From: Finegoldia magna
Lineage (GTDB): Bacteria > Bacillota > Clostridia > Tissierellales > Peptoniphilaceae
NCBI RefSeq assembly: GCF_018371055.1
Contig: NZ_JAGYZD010000103.1
Location: 1 to 5,819 of the forward strand
Direction of reading: 5' to 3'
DNA: 5,819 nt
Shown here: positions 1 to 5,819 of the stretch, one piece after another
Position numbering within the stretch: the stretch's first letter is position 1
Layout: every line of letters starts with the position of its first letter
Notes under the pieces: model-generated
Seen by the model: only the letters and a program-made list of their open reading frames with translations
Databases searched by the model: none
What the model was told of the DNA's origin: nothing
Translations under genes and position numbers: made by a program

Positions 1-32
1 CCAGAAAATAAATTCCAGGGATATTAACAAAT

Positions 33-1826
33 CTAAATCAAATTATTTTCTTTTAACATTAATTCGATATCAGTGTCTTCTATTTTCTTTCCAATACTAT
101 GAGCTAACAATTTTGGAATTGGTAGGTCAGGTTTTTCGTAATCATTAAGTGCACTAACTGCATTTAATAAATATCTCAAATCGTATCTTGAAGCGTAAAC
201 TTCTGGAATTCCCTTTTCAACATGACACAATGCATATACAGCTTCCATTGCTGTTCTTCCAGAATATTCTGTAGTAAATACAGTATCTCTGCCAGGTTTG
301 TCCAGTGTTTCTGCAAATTGTCCAAGGAATGCAAAGTTCACAGCTCCTTTAGGAACAACGTAAGGTCTGTCGCCAAATTCACGAGGTTCAAAATGACTTG
401 TAATATATGGCATCATTACAGGAATTGCTGAACAATCTTGTGATAATTGATCGATTTCTGCTTCAGGAACACCTATATGATATAACCATTCTTTTGTGAT
501 TTCTTTTCCTGTACAATCTCTCATAGTTTTTTTGATATAATTTCCGTCTTTGTCAGTAAATAATCCGTAAACCCAAACGCAAATATCTTCTTTTGGTTGA
601 CCAACATATTGTGGTTGTCTGTTAATCGTCCAGCTCATCAACCAATTTGAATCCTTAACAGTTACGATACCACCTGTAACTACTTTTCCTGTGTAAGGAT
701 TTCTCTTAGTAATATTTTCGATATAGTCGATAACTTTACCACCATGAACAGTTACAGTACAAGATTCCCAGTTAGTTCTTTCAACATTTTTACAGAATTT
801 GTCAGGTTTGCCGAATTCATCTGATTTTAATGCTATATTCCTCCATAAATCCCAGCTTCCGCCAAGATCAGCACTCAAAGTTGCTGCAGTCTCATCGTCA
901 CCGTAGCTTGATGATTCAGTCATTGATCCATTAGTTATAAACACCAAATCATTTTCAGTTAAATCAATTGATTTGTCTTCACCTTTACTTGATTCCATTA
1001 CCAATTTTGTAGCAACTTTCTTATCAGCAGTTATATCAAAATCAACATCTTTTACAGTGATTCCGTATTCAAATTTAACACCTTTTTCTTCTAACCATTT
1101 AACTATCGGTTTAACGATAGATTCGTATTGGTCGTATTGAGTAAATTGAAGAGCTGAAAGTGTAGGAAGTCCTCCAACATGGTGGATAAATCTGTTCAAA
1201 TACAATTTCATTTCCAAAGCACTATTCCAGTTTTGGAACGCAAACATTGATCTCCACAAAATCCAGAAATCACTATTCAAAGTTTCTTCTGAGAAAACTT
1301 CATCAATTTGTTTGTTTTGTAAGATTTCATCTTTTGTAATTGTAAGCTCTGCAATTTCCTTCAAAGCTTTGTCTGATAAGTTGAATTTTTCTTCATCATA
1401 TCTTTTACCATTTTCATGAGTTATACGACATTTACTGAAATTTGGATCGTCTAAGTTAGTGTAGAAGAAATGATCTAGTATTGATTCCTCTGGATTTTCA
1501 GATGATGGAACCGCACTGTACAAGTCCCACAAAATTTCAAAATGGTGACCCATTTCTCTACCACCTCTGGCAACATATCCTCTGTGTTCAGCCTTAAATT
1601 CTCCATCCAAACTTCCACCAGGCAATTCTAATTGTTCAATAAAAGTAATATTTTCGCCTTTCATGTGAGCATCTTTTACTAAAAATCCACCCGCAGCCAA
1701 TGCAGCAATACCAGTACCTATAATGTAGGCTTTTTTATCATCTATATCTTTTGGCTTTCTTGCGTGAACTAAAGAGTGATAATTTCCATTAACAAACTTT
1801 ACTCTTTCATCATAACTATTATTCAT
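33..1826 (-). CDS. ohyA: Oleate hydratase (MCRA family flavoenzyme)
   Basis: This 597-aa protein should add water to the cis-9 double bond of oleate (and related host unsaturated fatty acids) to give 10-hydroxystearate, using FAD as a structural cofactor. Family members are cytosolic or peripheral at the membrane and serve to detoxify fatty acids. The N-terminus has a dinucleotide-binding fold with GTGIAALAAGG (37-47), an acidic residue at the end of beta-2 (E64 in FIEQ) and the GGSLDG loop (70-75). The signature RGGREM (87-92) supplies the family's catalytic Glu, here E91. KLYLNRF (207-213) holds the probable catalytic Tyr, Y209, about 118 residues on, close to the E82/Y201 spacing recalled for the S. 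aureus enzyme. The FAD domain closes with FTTEYSGRTAMEAVY near 517-531. Length matches the usual 590 or so, so the gene is intact. The ATG has AAGGAG 10 nt upstream. Oddity: residues 93-94 are GH, where I recall EN in most relatives. Family assignment is near certain; the exact substrate is inferred. Confidence 0.95.
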   Translation of the reverse strand: MNNSYDERVKFVNGNYHSLVHARKPKDIDDKKAYIIGTGIAALAAGGFLVKDAHMKGENITFIEQLELPGGSLDGEFKAEHRGYVARGGREMGHHFEILWDLYSAVPSSENPEESILDHFFYTNLDDPNFSKCRITHENGKRYDEEKFNLSDKALKEIAELTITKDEILQNKQIDEVFSEETLNSDFWILWRSMFAFQNWNSALEMKLYLNRFIHHVGGLPTLSALQFTQYDQYESIVKPIVKWLEEKGVKFEYGITVKDVDFDITADKKVATKLVMESSKGEDKSIDLTENDLVFITNGSMTESSSYGDDETAATLSADLGGSWDLWRNIALKSDEFGKPDKFCKNVERTNWESCTVTVHGGKVIDYIENITKRNPYTGKVVTGGIVTVKDSNWLMSWTINRQPQYVGQPKEDICVWVYGLFTDKDGNYIKKTMRDCTGKEITKEWLYHIGVPEAEIDQLSQDCSAIPVMMPYITSHFEPREFGDRPYVVPKGAVNFAFLGQFAETLDKPGRDTVFTTEYSGRTAMEAVYALCHVEKGIPEVYASRYDLRYLLNAVSALNDYEKPDLPIPKLLAHSIGKKIEDTDIELMLKENNLI

Positions 1827-1836
1827 TAAATAACAT

Positions 1837-1842
1837 CTCCTT
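1837..1842 (-). promoter_or_regulatory. Ribosome binding site of oleate hydratase
   Basis: Read on the minus strand, AAGGAG lies 10 nt before the ATG at 1826-1824. It supports that start codon: the encoded protein then begins about 30 residues before the FAD-binding beta strand, as is usual for the family. Confidence 0.8.
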
Positions 1843-1856
1843 TTCTTTATAAGAAA

Positions 1857-1885
1857 ATTTTAAGCTGGTGGAATCATCAGTTCAA
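1857..1885 (-). promoter_or_regulatory. Sigma-A type promoter of oleate hydratase
   Basis: On the minus strand TTGAAC (1885-1880) is followed after exactly 17 nt by TAAAAT (1862-1857), a close match to the vegetative consensus. Transcription would start near 1850, leaving a leader of about 24 nt that just accommodates the SD. A weaker alternative (TTAGAT, 16 nt, TATATA) lies further upstream, between about 1900 and 1926. The spacer of the main promoter contains an imperfect dyad, listed separately. Confidence 0.7.
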
Positions 1886-1886
1886 A
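1859..1886. promoter_or_regulatory. Imperfect dyad over the oleate hydratase promoter, candidate operator
   Basis: CTGGTG (1865-1870) and CATCAG (1875-1880) are inverted copies around a 4-nt centre, with 5 of 6 positions matching. Extending outward to 1859 and 1886, 9 of 12 positions match per arm. The dyad fills the spacer and touches both the -10 and -35 boxes, where a repressor or a spacer-binding activator would sit. The symmetry is seen in the sequence; its use as an operator is inference. No regulator gene lies in the window. Confidence 0.35.
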
Positions 1887-1989
1887 TCTCTTACATTTTT
1901 TATATACCCACTTTTTTAAATTATCTAACACTTTTCTCTATATTATTTTATTGTTTTTTTCTTAGAAATATTTATCAACCATAAAAACA

Positions 1990-2017
1990 TTTACATTCAA
2001 TAAAAATATGATAAAAT
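1990..2017 (+). promoter_or_regulatory. Promoter of the M3 oligoendopeptidase gene
   Basis: TTTACA (1990-1995), a 16-nt spacer and TAAAAT (2012-2017), the latter preceded by TG-A (2009-2011) to give an extended -10. The predicted start near 2024 falls at the edge of the SD (AGAGGTG, 2024-2030), so the leader would be only about 12 nt. Either the mRNA is nearly leaderless or a weaker promoter upstream (e.g. TTATCT at 1921, TATTTT at 1944) contributes. Confidence 0.55.
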
Positions 2018-2023
2018 GATTTT

Positions 2024-2030
2024 AGAGGTG
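2024..2030 (+). promoter_or_regulatory. Ribosome binding site of the M3 oligoendopeptidase
   Basis: AGAGGTG lies 5 nt before the ATG at 2036-2038 and fixes that codon as the start. It coincides with the predicted transcription start, which is unusual. Confidence 0.7.
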
Positions 2031-2035
2031 AAAAA

Positions 2036-3721
2036 ATGAAATTTACAGAATACAAATACACTAGACCTAACTTCGAAGAAGACAAGAAAAAGGTCGAAGA
2101 TTTTATCAAAAGATTTAACGATTCCACAACTTCCGAAGAACAAATCAAAATCATGGAAGAAATGGACAAATACAAGAAAACATTAAGCACTAATGTAAAC
2201 CTTGCCTACATTCGTCACACGATTGATACTAACGATGAATTCTACAAAGAAGAACAAGATTTCTTAGATGAATACATGCCACATTATTCAGTGCTTGACA
2301 CTAAAATGTACGAAGCAATCGACAACTCCAAATTCAAAGACGATTTGGTTGAACATTTTGGACAACATTTGTTTGATTTAATAAGCTGTCAATTGATTTT
2401 TAATGAAAAAGCAGTTCCTTTTAAGCAAAAAGAAAACCAATTAACTACAAAATACAACAAACTAATCGCATCTGCACAAATCGAATTTGACAATAAAACA
2501 TTGACATTGTCACAAATGGCTCCTTACACACAATCAAAAGATCGTGATGAAAGAAAAGCTGCCACAAGAAAAATCTCAGAATTTTTCGCAGAACATGAAA
2601 AAGAAATCGACGATATTTACGATGAAATGGTTCACGTTAGAACAGATATGGCTAAAGCTTTAGGATTTGATTCATACATTGAATACCAATACAAATCATT
2701 AATGAGAACTGATTATGACAAGAATGATGTTGCAAAATACAGAGAATTTGTCAAAAAATACGTAACACCAGTTTATCTTGAATTGAGAAAGAAACAATCT
2801 AAGAGAATTGGCATTGAAGACATGAAAGCTTACGATAACAACGTAATGTTCACTGATGGTAACGCAAAACCTCACGGAGAAAAAGACTTCTTGGTAGATA
2901 AGGCTAAGAAAATGTACTCAGAATTGTCACCAGAAACTAAAAAATTCTTCGATTTTATGTATGAAAGAGAATTATTCGATTTGGAAAGCAAAAAAGGTAA
3001 AGAAGGCGGCGGATATTGTACTACAATTGAAGATTATGAATCTCCATTCATCTTCGCAAACTTCAACGGAACTACTCACGATGTCGAAGTAATGACTCAC
3101 GAAGCTGGTCATGCATTCCAATCTTATACTTCAATGGACGGAAGAATTTTCGAATACATCTGGCCAACATTTGAAGCATGTGAAATCCATTCAATGAGTA
3201 TGGAATTTTTAACATGGCCATGGATGGAATTGTTCTTCGAAGAAGAAACTAACAAATTCAAATTCTCTCACTTAGATGGAGCTATCAGTTTCATTCCTTA
3301 CGGTGTAACTATCGACCATTTCCAACACTTCGTATACGAAAATCCTGATTGCACTCCTGAAGAAAGAAAAGCAAAATACCACGAAATAGAATTGATGTAT
3401 CGTCCAAACTTGGATTATGATGATGAATTCTTAGAAAAAGGAACTTGGTGGTACAGACAAGGTCACATCTTCAATAACCCATTCTATTACATTGATTACA
3501 CATTGGCACAAGTTTGCGCATTCCAATTCTTATTGAAATCAAGAAAGAACCGTGAAGAAGCATTCAAAGATTACCTTGAAATCTGTAAAGTTGGTGGAAG
3601 CCAATCATTCTTCGGAATAATGAAAGCTGGTAACATCAAAAACCCAATGAACGATGGAGTTCTTGAAGAAATCCTTCCACAATTATTGGAAATATTAGAC
3701 GAAATAGAAAAAGAATTATAA
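2036..3721 (+). CDS. M3 family zinc oligoendopeptidase (not the PepF subgroup)
   Basis: This is a 561-aa cytosolic metallopeptidase that cleaves short peptides, probably in turnover of imported or proteolysis-derived peptides. The zinc site is visible: HEAGH at 355-359 provides two His ligands and the catalytic Glu (E356). E383, at the start of EIHSMSME (383-390), is the expected third ligand about 24 residues on, as in the thimet oligopeptidase family. Near the C-terminus, GHIFNNPFYYIDY (476-488) carries the conserved His and Tyr residues of the substrate cleft. There is no signal peptide; the first half is helical and charged, as usual for the M3 bowl fold. The opening MKFTEYKYTRP and the HEAGHAFQSY motif resemble the M3 oligoendopeptidase group that is distinct from PepF (which has HELGH), so no symbol is given. 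The gene has its own promoter and an intrinsic terminator, so it looks monocistronic. Substrates are not predictable. Confidence 0.93.
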   Translation: MKFTEYKYTRPNFEEDKKKVEDFIKRFNDSTTSEEQIKIMEEMDKYKKTLSTNVNLAYIRHTIDTNDEFYKEEQDFLDEYMPHYSVLDTKMYEAIDNSKFKDDLVEHFGQHLFDLISCQLIFNEKAVPFKQKENQLTTKYNKLIASAQIEFDNKTLTLSQMAPYTQSKDRDERKAATRKISEFFAEHEKEIDDIYDEMVHVRTDMAKALGFDSYIEYQYKSLMRTDYDKNDVAKYREFVKKYVTPVYLELRKKQSKRIGIEDMKAYDNNVMFTDGNAKPHGEKDFLVDKAKKMYSELSPETKKFFDFMYERELFDLESKKGKEGGGYCTTIEDYESPFIFANFNGTTHDVEVMTHEAGHAFQSYTSMDGRIFEYIWPTFEACEIHSMSMEFLTWPWMELFFEEETNKFKFSHLDGAISFIPYGVTIDHFQHFVYENPDCTPEERKAKYHEIELMYRPNLDYDDEFLEKGTWWYRQGHIFNNPFYYIDYTLAQVCAFQFLLKSRKNREEAFKDYLEICKVGGSQSFFGIMKAGNIKNPMNDGVLEEILPQLLEILDEIEKEL

Positions 3722-3727
3722 AATTTG

Positions 3728-3753
3728 AGAGTGGACATAGTCCACTCTTTTTT
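3728..3753 (+). terminator. Intrinsic terminator after the M3 oligoendopeptidase
   Basis: AGAGTGGAC (3728-3736) and GTCCACTCT (3740-3748) form a perfect 9-bp stem with a 3-nt ATA loop, followed by a run of T to 3753. It begins 7 nt after the stop codon and separates the peptidase from the next gene. Confidence 0.9.
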
Positions 3754-3764
3754 GAATATAAGAA

Positions 3765-3792
3765 TTGTTTTTTTTATAAAACGTTATATAAT
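3765..3792 (+). promoter_or_regulatory. Promoter of the small exported protein gene
   Basis: TTGTTT (3765-3770), a 16-nt spacer and a perfect TATAAT (3787-3792). Transcription would start near 3799, giving a leader of about 23 nt. It lies just 12 nt beyond the preceding terminator, so the downstream gene is expressed independently. Confidence 0.65.
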
Positions 3793-3811
3793 TAAATTAA
3801 ATAAAAAGTTT

Positions 3812-3816
3812 GGAGG
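3812..3816 (+). promoter_or_regulatory. Ribosome binding site deciding the start of the small gene
   Basis: GGAGG lies 5 nt before the ATG at 3822-3824. An in-frame TTG at 3810 overlaps this SD and so cannot be the start. The gene therefore begins at 3822, which puts MKRSK directly before the hydrophobic segment. Confidence 0.8.
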
Positions 3817-3821
3817 CTTTT

Positions 3822-4127
3822 ATGAAACGTAGCAAATTATTTGTAATTTTTTTATGCACTGTAATGATGTTCTCATTCACAATGTGCAAACATCAATCTA
3901 TGAATACTTACAATCCGTATTCTGAAAGATACGGCATAAGTTCTGATGAAGACTTAAAAAAGGCTATGCAGTCCATGAAAGAAAACGAAGATTATCCAAT
4001 TTACAAGGATGGTCAAGAAGAATCCAAAATTCACAGACAATATCTATTGGATTTGTATGAGAAAAATGATTTGTCTGCGATAAAAACCTACATCGATAAC
4101 AATAAATTAATATTAGGAAAGAATTAG
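3822..4127 (+). CDS. Small exported protein of unknown function
   Basis: This 101-aa protein is not recognised. The N-terminus is a typical export signal: KRSK (2-5), a hydrophobic core from L6 to about M21, then C22. The residues before C22 (F-T-M) do not form a standard lipobox, so it could be an atypical lipoprotein, a type I secreted protein or one left anchored by its signal. The mature part is short, polar and charged. After a Tyr/Asn/Ser stretch (residues 28-40) come helical-looking segments rich in Lys, Glu and Asp (41-58, 65-95). It has no cysteines after C22 and no motif I know. It has its own promoter, a strong SD and a good following terminator structure, so it is probably a real, expressed gene. 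It sits alone between the peptidase and the convergent radA, so context gives no role. Confidence 0.75.
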   Translation: MKRSKLFVIFLCTVMMFSFTMCKHQSMNTYNPYSERYGISSDEDLKKAMQSMKENEDYPIYKDGQEESKIHRQYLLDLYEKNDLSAIKTYIDNNKLILGKN

Positions 4128-4216
4128 AAAAAGACACTCTATTTTTGAACTGACCTCCTTAAGTTAGTTTTTAGGTCTAACTTTTGGGAGTCAGTTCATT
4201 TTATGAGTGCCTTTTA
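4128..4216. terminator. Nested palindrome, probable bidirectional terminator
   Basis: Three inverted-repeat tiers share one centre. Outer: AAAAGACACTC (4129-4139) with GAGTGCCTTTT (4205-4215), one mismatch. Middle: TGAACTGAC (4146-4154) with GTCAGTTCA (4190-4198), perfect. Inner: AAGTTAG (4161-4167) with CTAACTT (4177-4183), perfect, 9-nt loop. It fills the gap between two convergent genes, starting right after one stop codon and overlapping the stop of radA. The outer stem ends in T4 on the plus strand and T5 on the minus strand, and the middle stem has TTTT after it on plus. Termination in both directions is the simplest reading. A MITE remnant is an alternative. Confidence 0.7.
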
Positions 4217-5575
4217 AAATATATCTGATATTACCGATCTTATGCTATCAAATTGTTTGATTTCAAGATCGTATTTTTGTGTTAGTTTTGTGTTTTGTGA
4301 GATATAAACTTTTTTGTATCCCAATCTTTCGATTTCTTTTAATCTGGTTTCGATTTGTGGGACTCTTTTGATTTCTCCTGTTAATCCGACTTCTCCAATG
4401 AACACAACATCAGATGGAATTGGTTTGTTCATAAGTGATGATGCAATCGCCATTATTATGGACAAATTCACGGATTGTTCTTGGATTTTGATTCCTCCTG
4501 TGGTTTTGATGATGACATTTTTGTCATACATATTCATCCCTGCGCGTTCTTCCAATATAGAAATGAGCGTATTCAATTGGTCCTTGCGAAGGCTATCCCC
4601 TATTCTTTGAGGATACGGTGTGAATGATTTGGACACCAATGCTTCAACTTCGACAACCAAAATTCGTGACCCTTCTTTTATTACAGAAAGCGCTGCACCA
4701 TTTACATCTTTTTTTCTTTTTGTGACGAAATAATCTGACGCATCGGTGATTTCCTTTATTCCATCTTCTTGCATATTAAACAATCCAATCTCTCCAGTTC
4801 GACCGAATCTGTTTTTCGTCGTTGTCAACAATCTCAATGGATCGTCACTTTCACCTTCCAAATAAAGCACAGTATCTACCAAGTGTTCAAGCGTTCTGAG
4901 TCCTGCCATTTCGTCTGATTTTGTCATGTGTCCAATCATAATCGCAAGAGTTGGTTTTTCGGGATTTTTGCAGATTTCTACAATTTTATTCGCACATTCT
5001 ACAGTTTGCACAGGAGAACCTGGACGTGAAGTGTATTCACTAAGCTGGAATGTTTGAATACTATCCAAGAAAATCACATCCGGTTTTATTTTGTGAATAG
5101 AACCCAAAGCGTTGTCCATGCTTGTCGTTGAAATTAACCAAATATTTTCTGGGATTTTATCCATAGTTCTCATCGCTCTTTGTTTGATTTGAGATGTGGA
5201 TTCTTCTCCAGAAATGTAGAGAACTTTTATATTTTTAGAAGCCAAATCATTTGCTAGTTCAAGTAGCAAAGTCGATTTTCCAGCTCCTGGTCTTGCAGTT
5301 AGAATTGACACGGAATCTCTGACAAGTCCTCCACCAAAAACTCTGTTTAATTCAGTAATCGACGATTGAATTCTCTCCGACGAATCTATCTTTACATCGA
5401 CTAATTTAACCGCTTTTGAAGATTTGCTTGAGCTTGTCGTTGTAGTATTCGATTTTTCATCTACGATTTCTTGTTCTTGCATGGAACCCCAGCTGTTACA
5501 ACTGGGGCATTTTCCTATCCACATGGCTTGCTCGTAGCCACAATTTTTGCACACGTATTTTGTTTTCTTTTTCAT
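4214..5575 (-). CDS. radA: DNA repair protein RadA/Sms
   Basis: RadA is a hexameric, DnaB-like ATPase that drives branch migration in homologous recombination and helps process repair and transformation intermediates. All family parts are present in 453 aa, the usual length. There is a C4 zinc finger with C9, C12, C23 and C26, then a Ser/Thr-rich linker at 43-53. The RecA-type core has Walker A ARPGAGKS (94-101), Walker B VIFLDS (167-172) and the RadA-specific KNRFG (254-258). A Lon-protease-like C-terminal domain runs from about 290 to 453, including GGIKIQEQSVNLSI (360-373) and the GEVGLTGEI loop (394-402). The first Walker A position is Ala instead of Gly. The ATG is 1 nt past the stop codon of the upstream clpC-type gene and has no clear SD, pointing to translational coupling in one operon. 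In Bacillus disA follows radA; here a terminator structure follows instead. Confidence 0.96.
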   Translation of the reverse strand: MKKKTKYVCKNCGYEQAMWIGKCPSCNSWGSMQEQEIVDEKSNTTTTSSSKSSKAVKLVDVKIDSSERIQSSITELNRVFGGGLVRDSVSILTARPGAGKSTLLLELANDLASKNIKVLYISGEESTSQIKQRAMRTMDKIPENIWLISTTSMDNALGSIHKIKPDVIFLDSIQTFQLSEYTSRPGSPVQTVECANKIVEICKNPEKPTLAIMIGHMTKSDEMAGLRTLEHLVDTVLYLEGESDDPLRLLTTTKNRFGRTGEIGLFNMQEDGIKEITDASDYFVTKRKKDVNGAALSVIKEGSRILVVEVEALVSKSFTPYPQRIGDSLRKDQLNTLISILEERAGMNMYDKNVIIKTTGGIKIQEQSVNLSIIMAIASSLMNKPIPSDVVFIGEVGLTGEIKRVPQIETRLKEIERLGYKKVYISQNTKLTQKYDLEIKQFDSIRSVISDIF

Positions 5576-5576
5576 A

Positions 5577-5819
5577 TTATTGTTTCACAGTCTTTTTGCT
5601 TCTTACATATCTTCTAAAGCTAACCTTGTCGTTAATCACAGTTATAGTTGTTTTCCTATTTTTGTCGATATCTCCGTTCAGGATCTTGTCGGCAAGTTCA
5701 TTTTCAATATCTGTTCTGATAAGTCTTTCAAGAGGTCTTGCTCCGAATTTCTTGTCGTATCCTTTGTCTACAAGATAATCCAAGATTTTTTCGTCATATG
5801 AAATTATCAAATCATTCTT
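5577..5819 (-). CDS. clpC: ClpC-type ATPase, C-terminal fragment (runs off window)
   Basis: Only the last 80 codons are inside the window; the reading frame is open to the edge at 5819, so the gene is cut by the window and not broken. The fragment is the small domain after the second AAA+ module of a Clp/Hsp100 unfoldase. DKGYDKKFGARPLERLI contains the sensor-2 GARPL signature, whose Arg contacts ATP. The following helix (about IRTDIENELADKIL) and a short beta-rich tail ending at KKTVKQ are typical of the family. Such unfoldases feed proteins to the ClpP peptidase. ClpC is preferred over ClpB or ClpE because radA follows directly, as in the Firmicute ctsR-mcsA-mcsB-clpC-radA operon, but the fragment alone does not exclude the relatives. 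A TTG at 5810 is an internal Leu codon, not a start. Confidence 0.8.
   Translation of the reverse strand, partial: KNDLIISYDEKILDYLVDKGYDKKFGARPLERLIRTDIENELADKILNGDIDKNRKTTITVINDKVSFRRYVRSKKTVKQ

Noticed and set aside
1..32. Terminator for the oleate hydratase
   Set aside because: The 32 bases visible beyond the stop codon contain a short direct repeat of CCAG but no inverted repeat with a T run; any terminator lies outside the window.
222..431. Plus-strand open frame of 69 codons opposite the oleate hydratase
   Set aside because: It lies wholly antisense to a conserved gene, its Cys/Ser/His-rich translation looks like a reversed coding frame, and it has no SD.
1887..1989. Riboswitch or small gene in the middle of the divergent intergenic region
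   Set aside because: This stretch is mostly T-rich and A-rich runs with only a short AAATATTT palindrome (1966-1973); no conserved structure or usable reading frame is visible.
1975..2190. Minus-strand open frame of 71 codons overlapping the start of the peptidase
   Set aside because: The hydrophobic, Ser/Leu/Phe-rich product is the usual shadow of a Lys/Glu-rich gene on the other strand, and it would cover the peptidase promoter.
2036..3721. Naming the M3 peptidase pepF
   Set aside because: The zinc motif HEAGHAFQSY and the N-terminus fit the M3 group separate from PepF, which has HELGHSMHS-like sequence, so the symbol would be misleading.
3810..3821. Upstream TTG start giving four extra residues to the small exported protein
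   Set aside because: The TTG is part of the SD itself, so a ribosome could not use both; the ATG at 3822 has ideal spacing and gives a normal signal peptide.
4135..4162. Minus-strand AAGGAGG followed by GTG as the start of a gene antisense to the small protein
   Set aside because: The GTG is about 16 nt from the SD-like run, inside the terminator stem, and what follows is antisense with no coding character.
4314..4610. Plus-strand open frame of 98 codons inside radA
   Set aside because: It is antisense to the conserved Lon-like domain of RadA, with no SD or recognisable domain.
5547..5801. Plus-strand open frames opposite the clpC tail and the radA start
   Set aside because: They overlap each other in different frames and both oppose conserved coding sequence; their hydrophobic translation reflects antisense AT-rich codons.
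5577..5810. A stand-alone 77-aa gene starting at TTG 5810
   Set aside because: The frame stays open to the window edge and the protein is the C-terminal small domain of a Clp ATPase, so the TTG is an internal Leu codon.

Overview
The window is AT-rich DNA with compact, mostly ATG-started genes, strong AGGAGG-like ribosome binding sites and TTGAAC/TATAAT-type promoters. It looks like the chromosome of a low-GC Firmicute. The oleate hydratase, the M3 oligopeptidase and the clpC-radA pair together would suit an anaerobic commensal coccus of the Finegoldia/Peptoniphilus group. That placement is inferred from protein flavour and memory, not from a search.

Layout: (1) 33-1826, minus strand: a complete oleate hydratase, with a good SD and a strong promoter at 1857-1885. 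An imperfect dyad overlies that promoter and could be an operator. (2) 1827-2035: a 209-bp divergent intergenic region carrying the promoters of both flanking genes. (3) 2036-3721, plus strand: a complete cytosolic M3-family zinc oligoendopeptidase, closed by a clear intrinsic terminator at 3728-3753. (4) 3822-4127, plus strand: a small exported protein of unknown function with its own promoter and SD. (5) 4128-4216: a nested, three-tier palindrome filling the gap between two convergent genes, best read as a shared bidirectional terminator. (6) 4214-5575, minus strand: complete RadA/Sms. (7) 5577-5819, minus strand: the C-terminal end of a ClpC-type ATPase that runs off the window. Its stop codon is 1 nt from the radA start.

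Functionally, clpC-radA is the end of the stress/protein-quality operon typical of Firmicutes (ctsR-mcsA-mcsB-clpC-radA). Here it stops after radA instead of continuing into disA. The oleate hydratase probably detoxifies host unsaturated fatty acids, and the oligopeptidase degrades intracellular peptides. These are separate transcription units; nothing ties them into one pathway. I see no phage, IS, CRISPR, tRNA or rRNA. The window is mostly ordinary core chromosome. The points worth a second look are the dyad on the oleate hydratase promoter, the unknown small exported protein and the nested palindrome.
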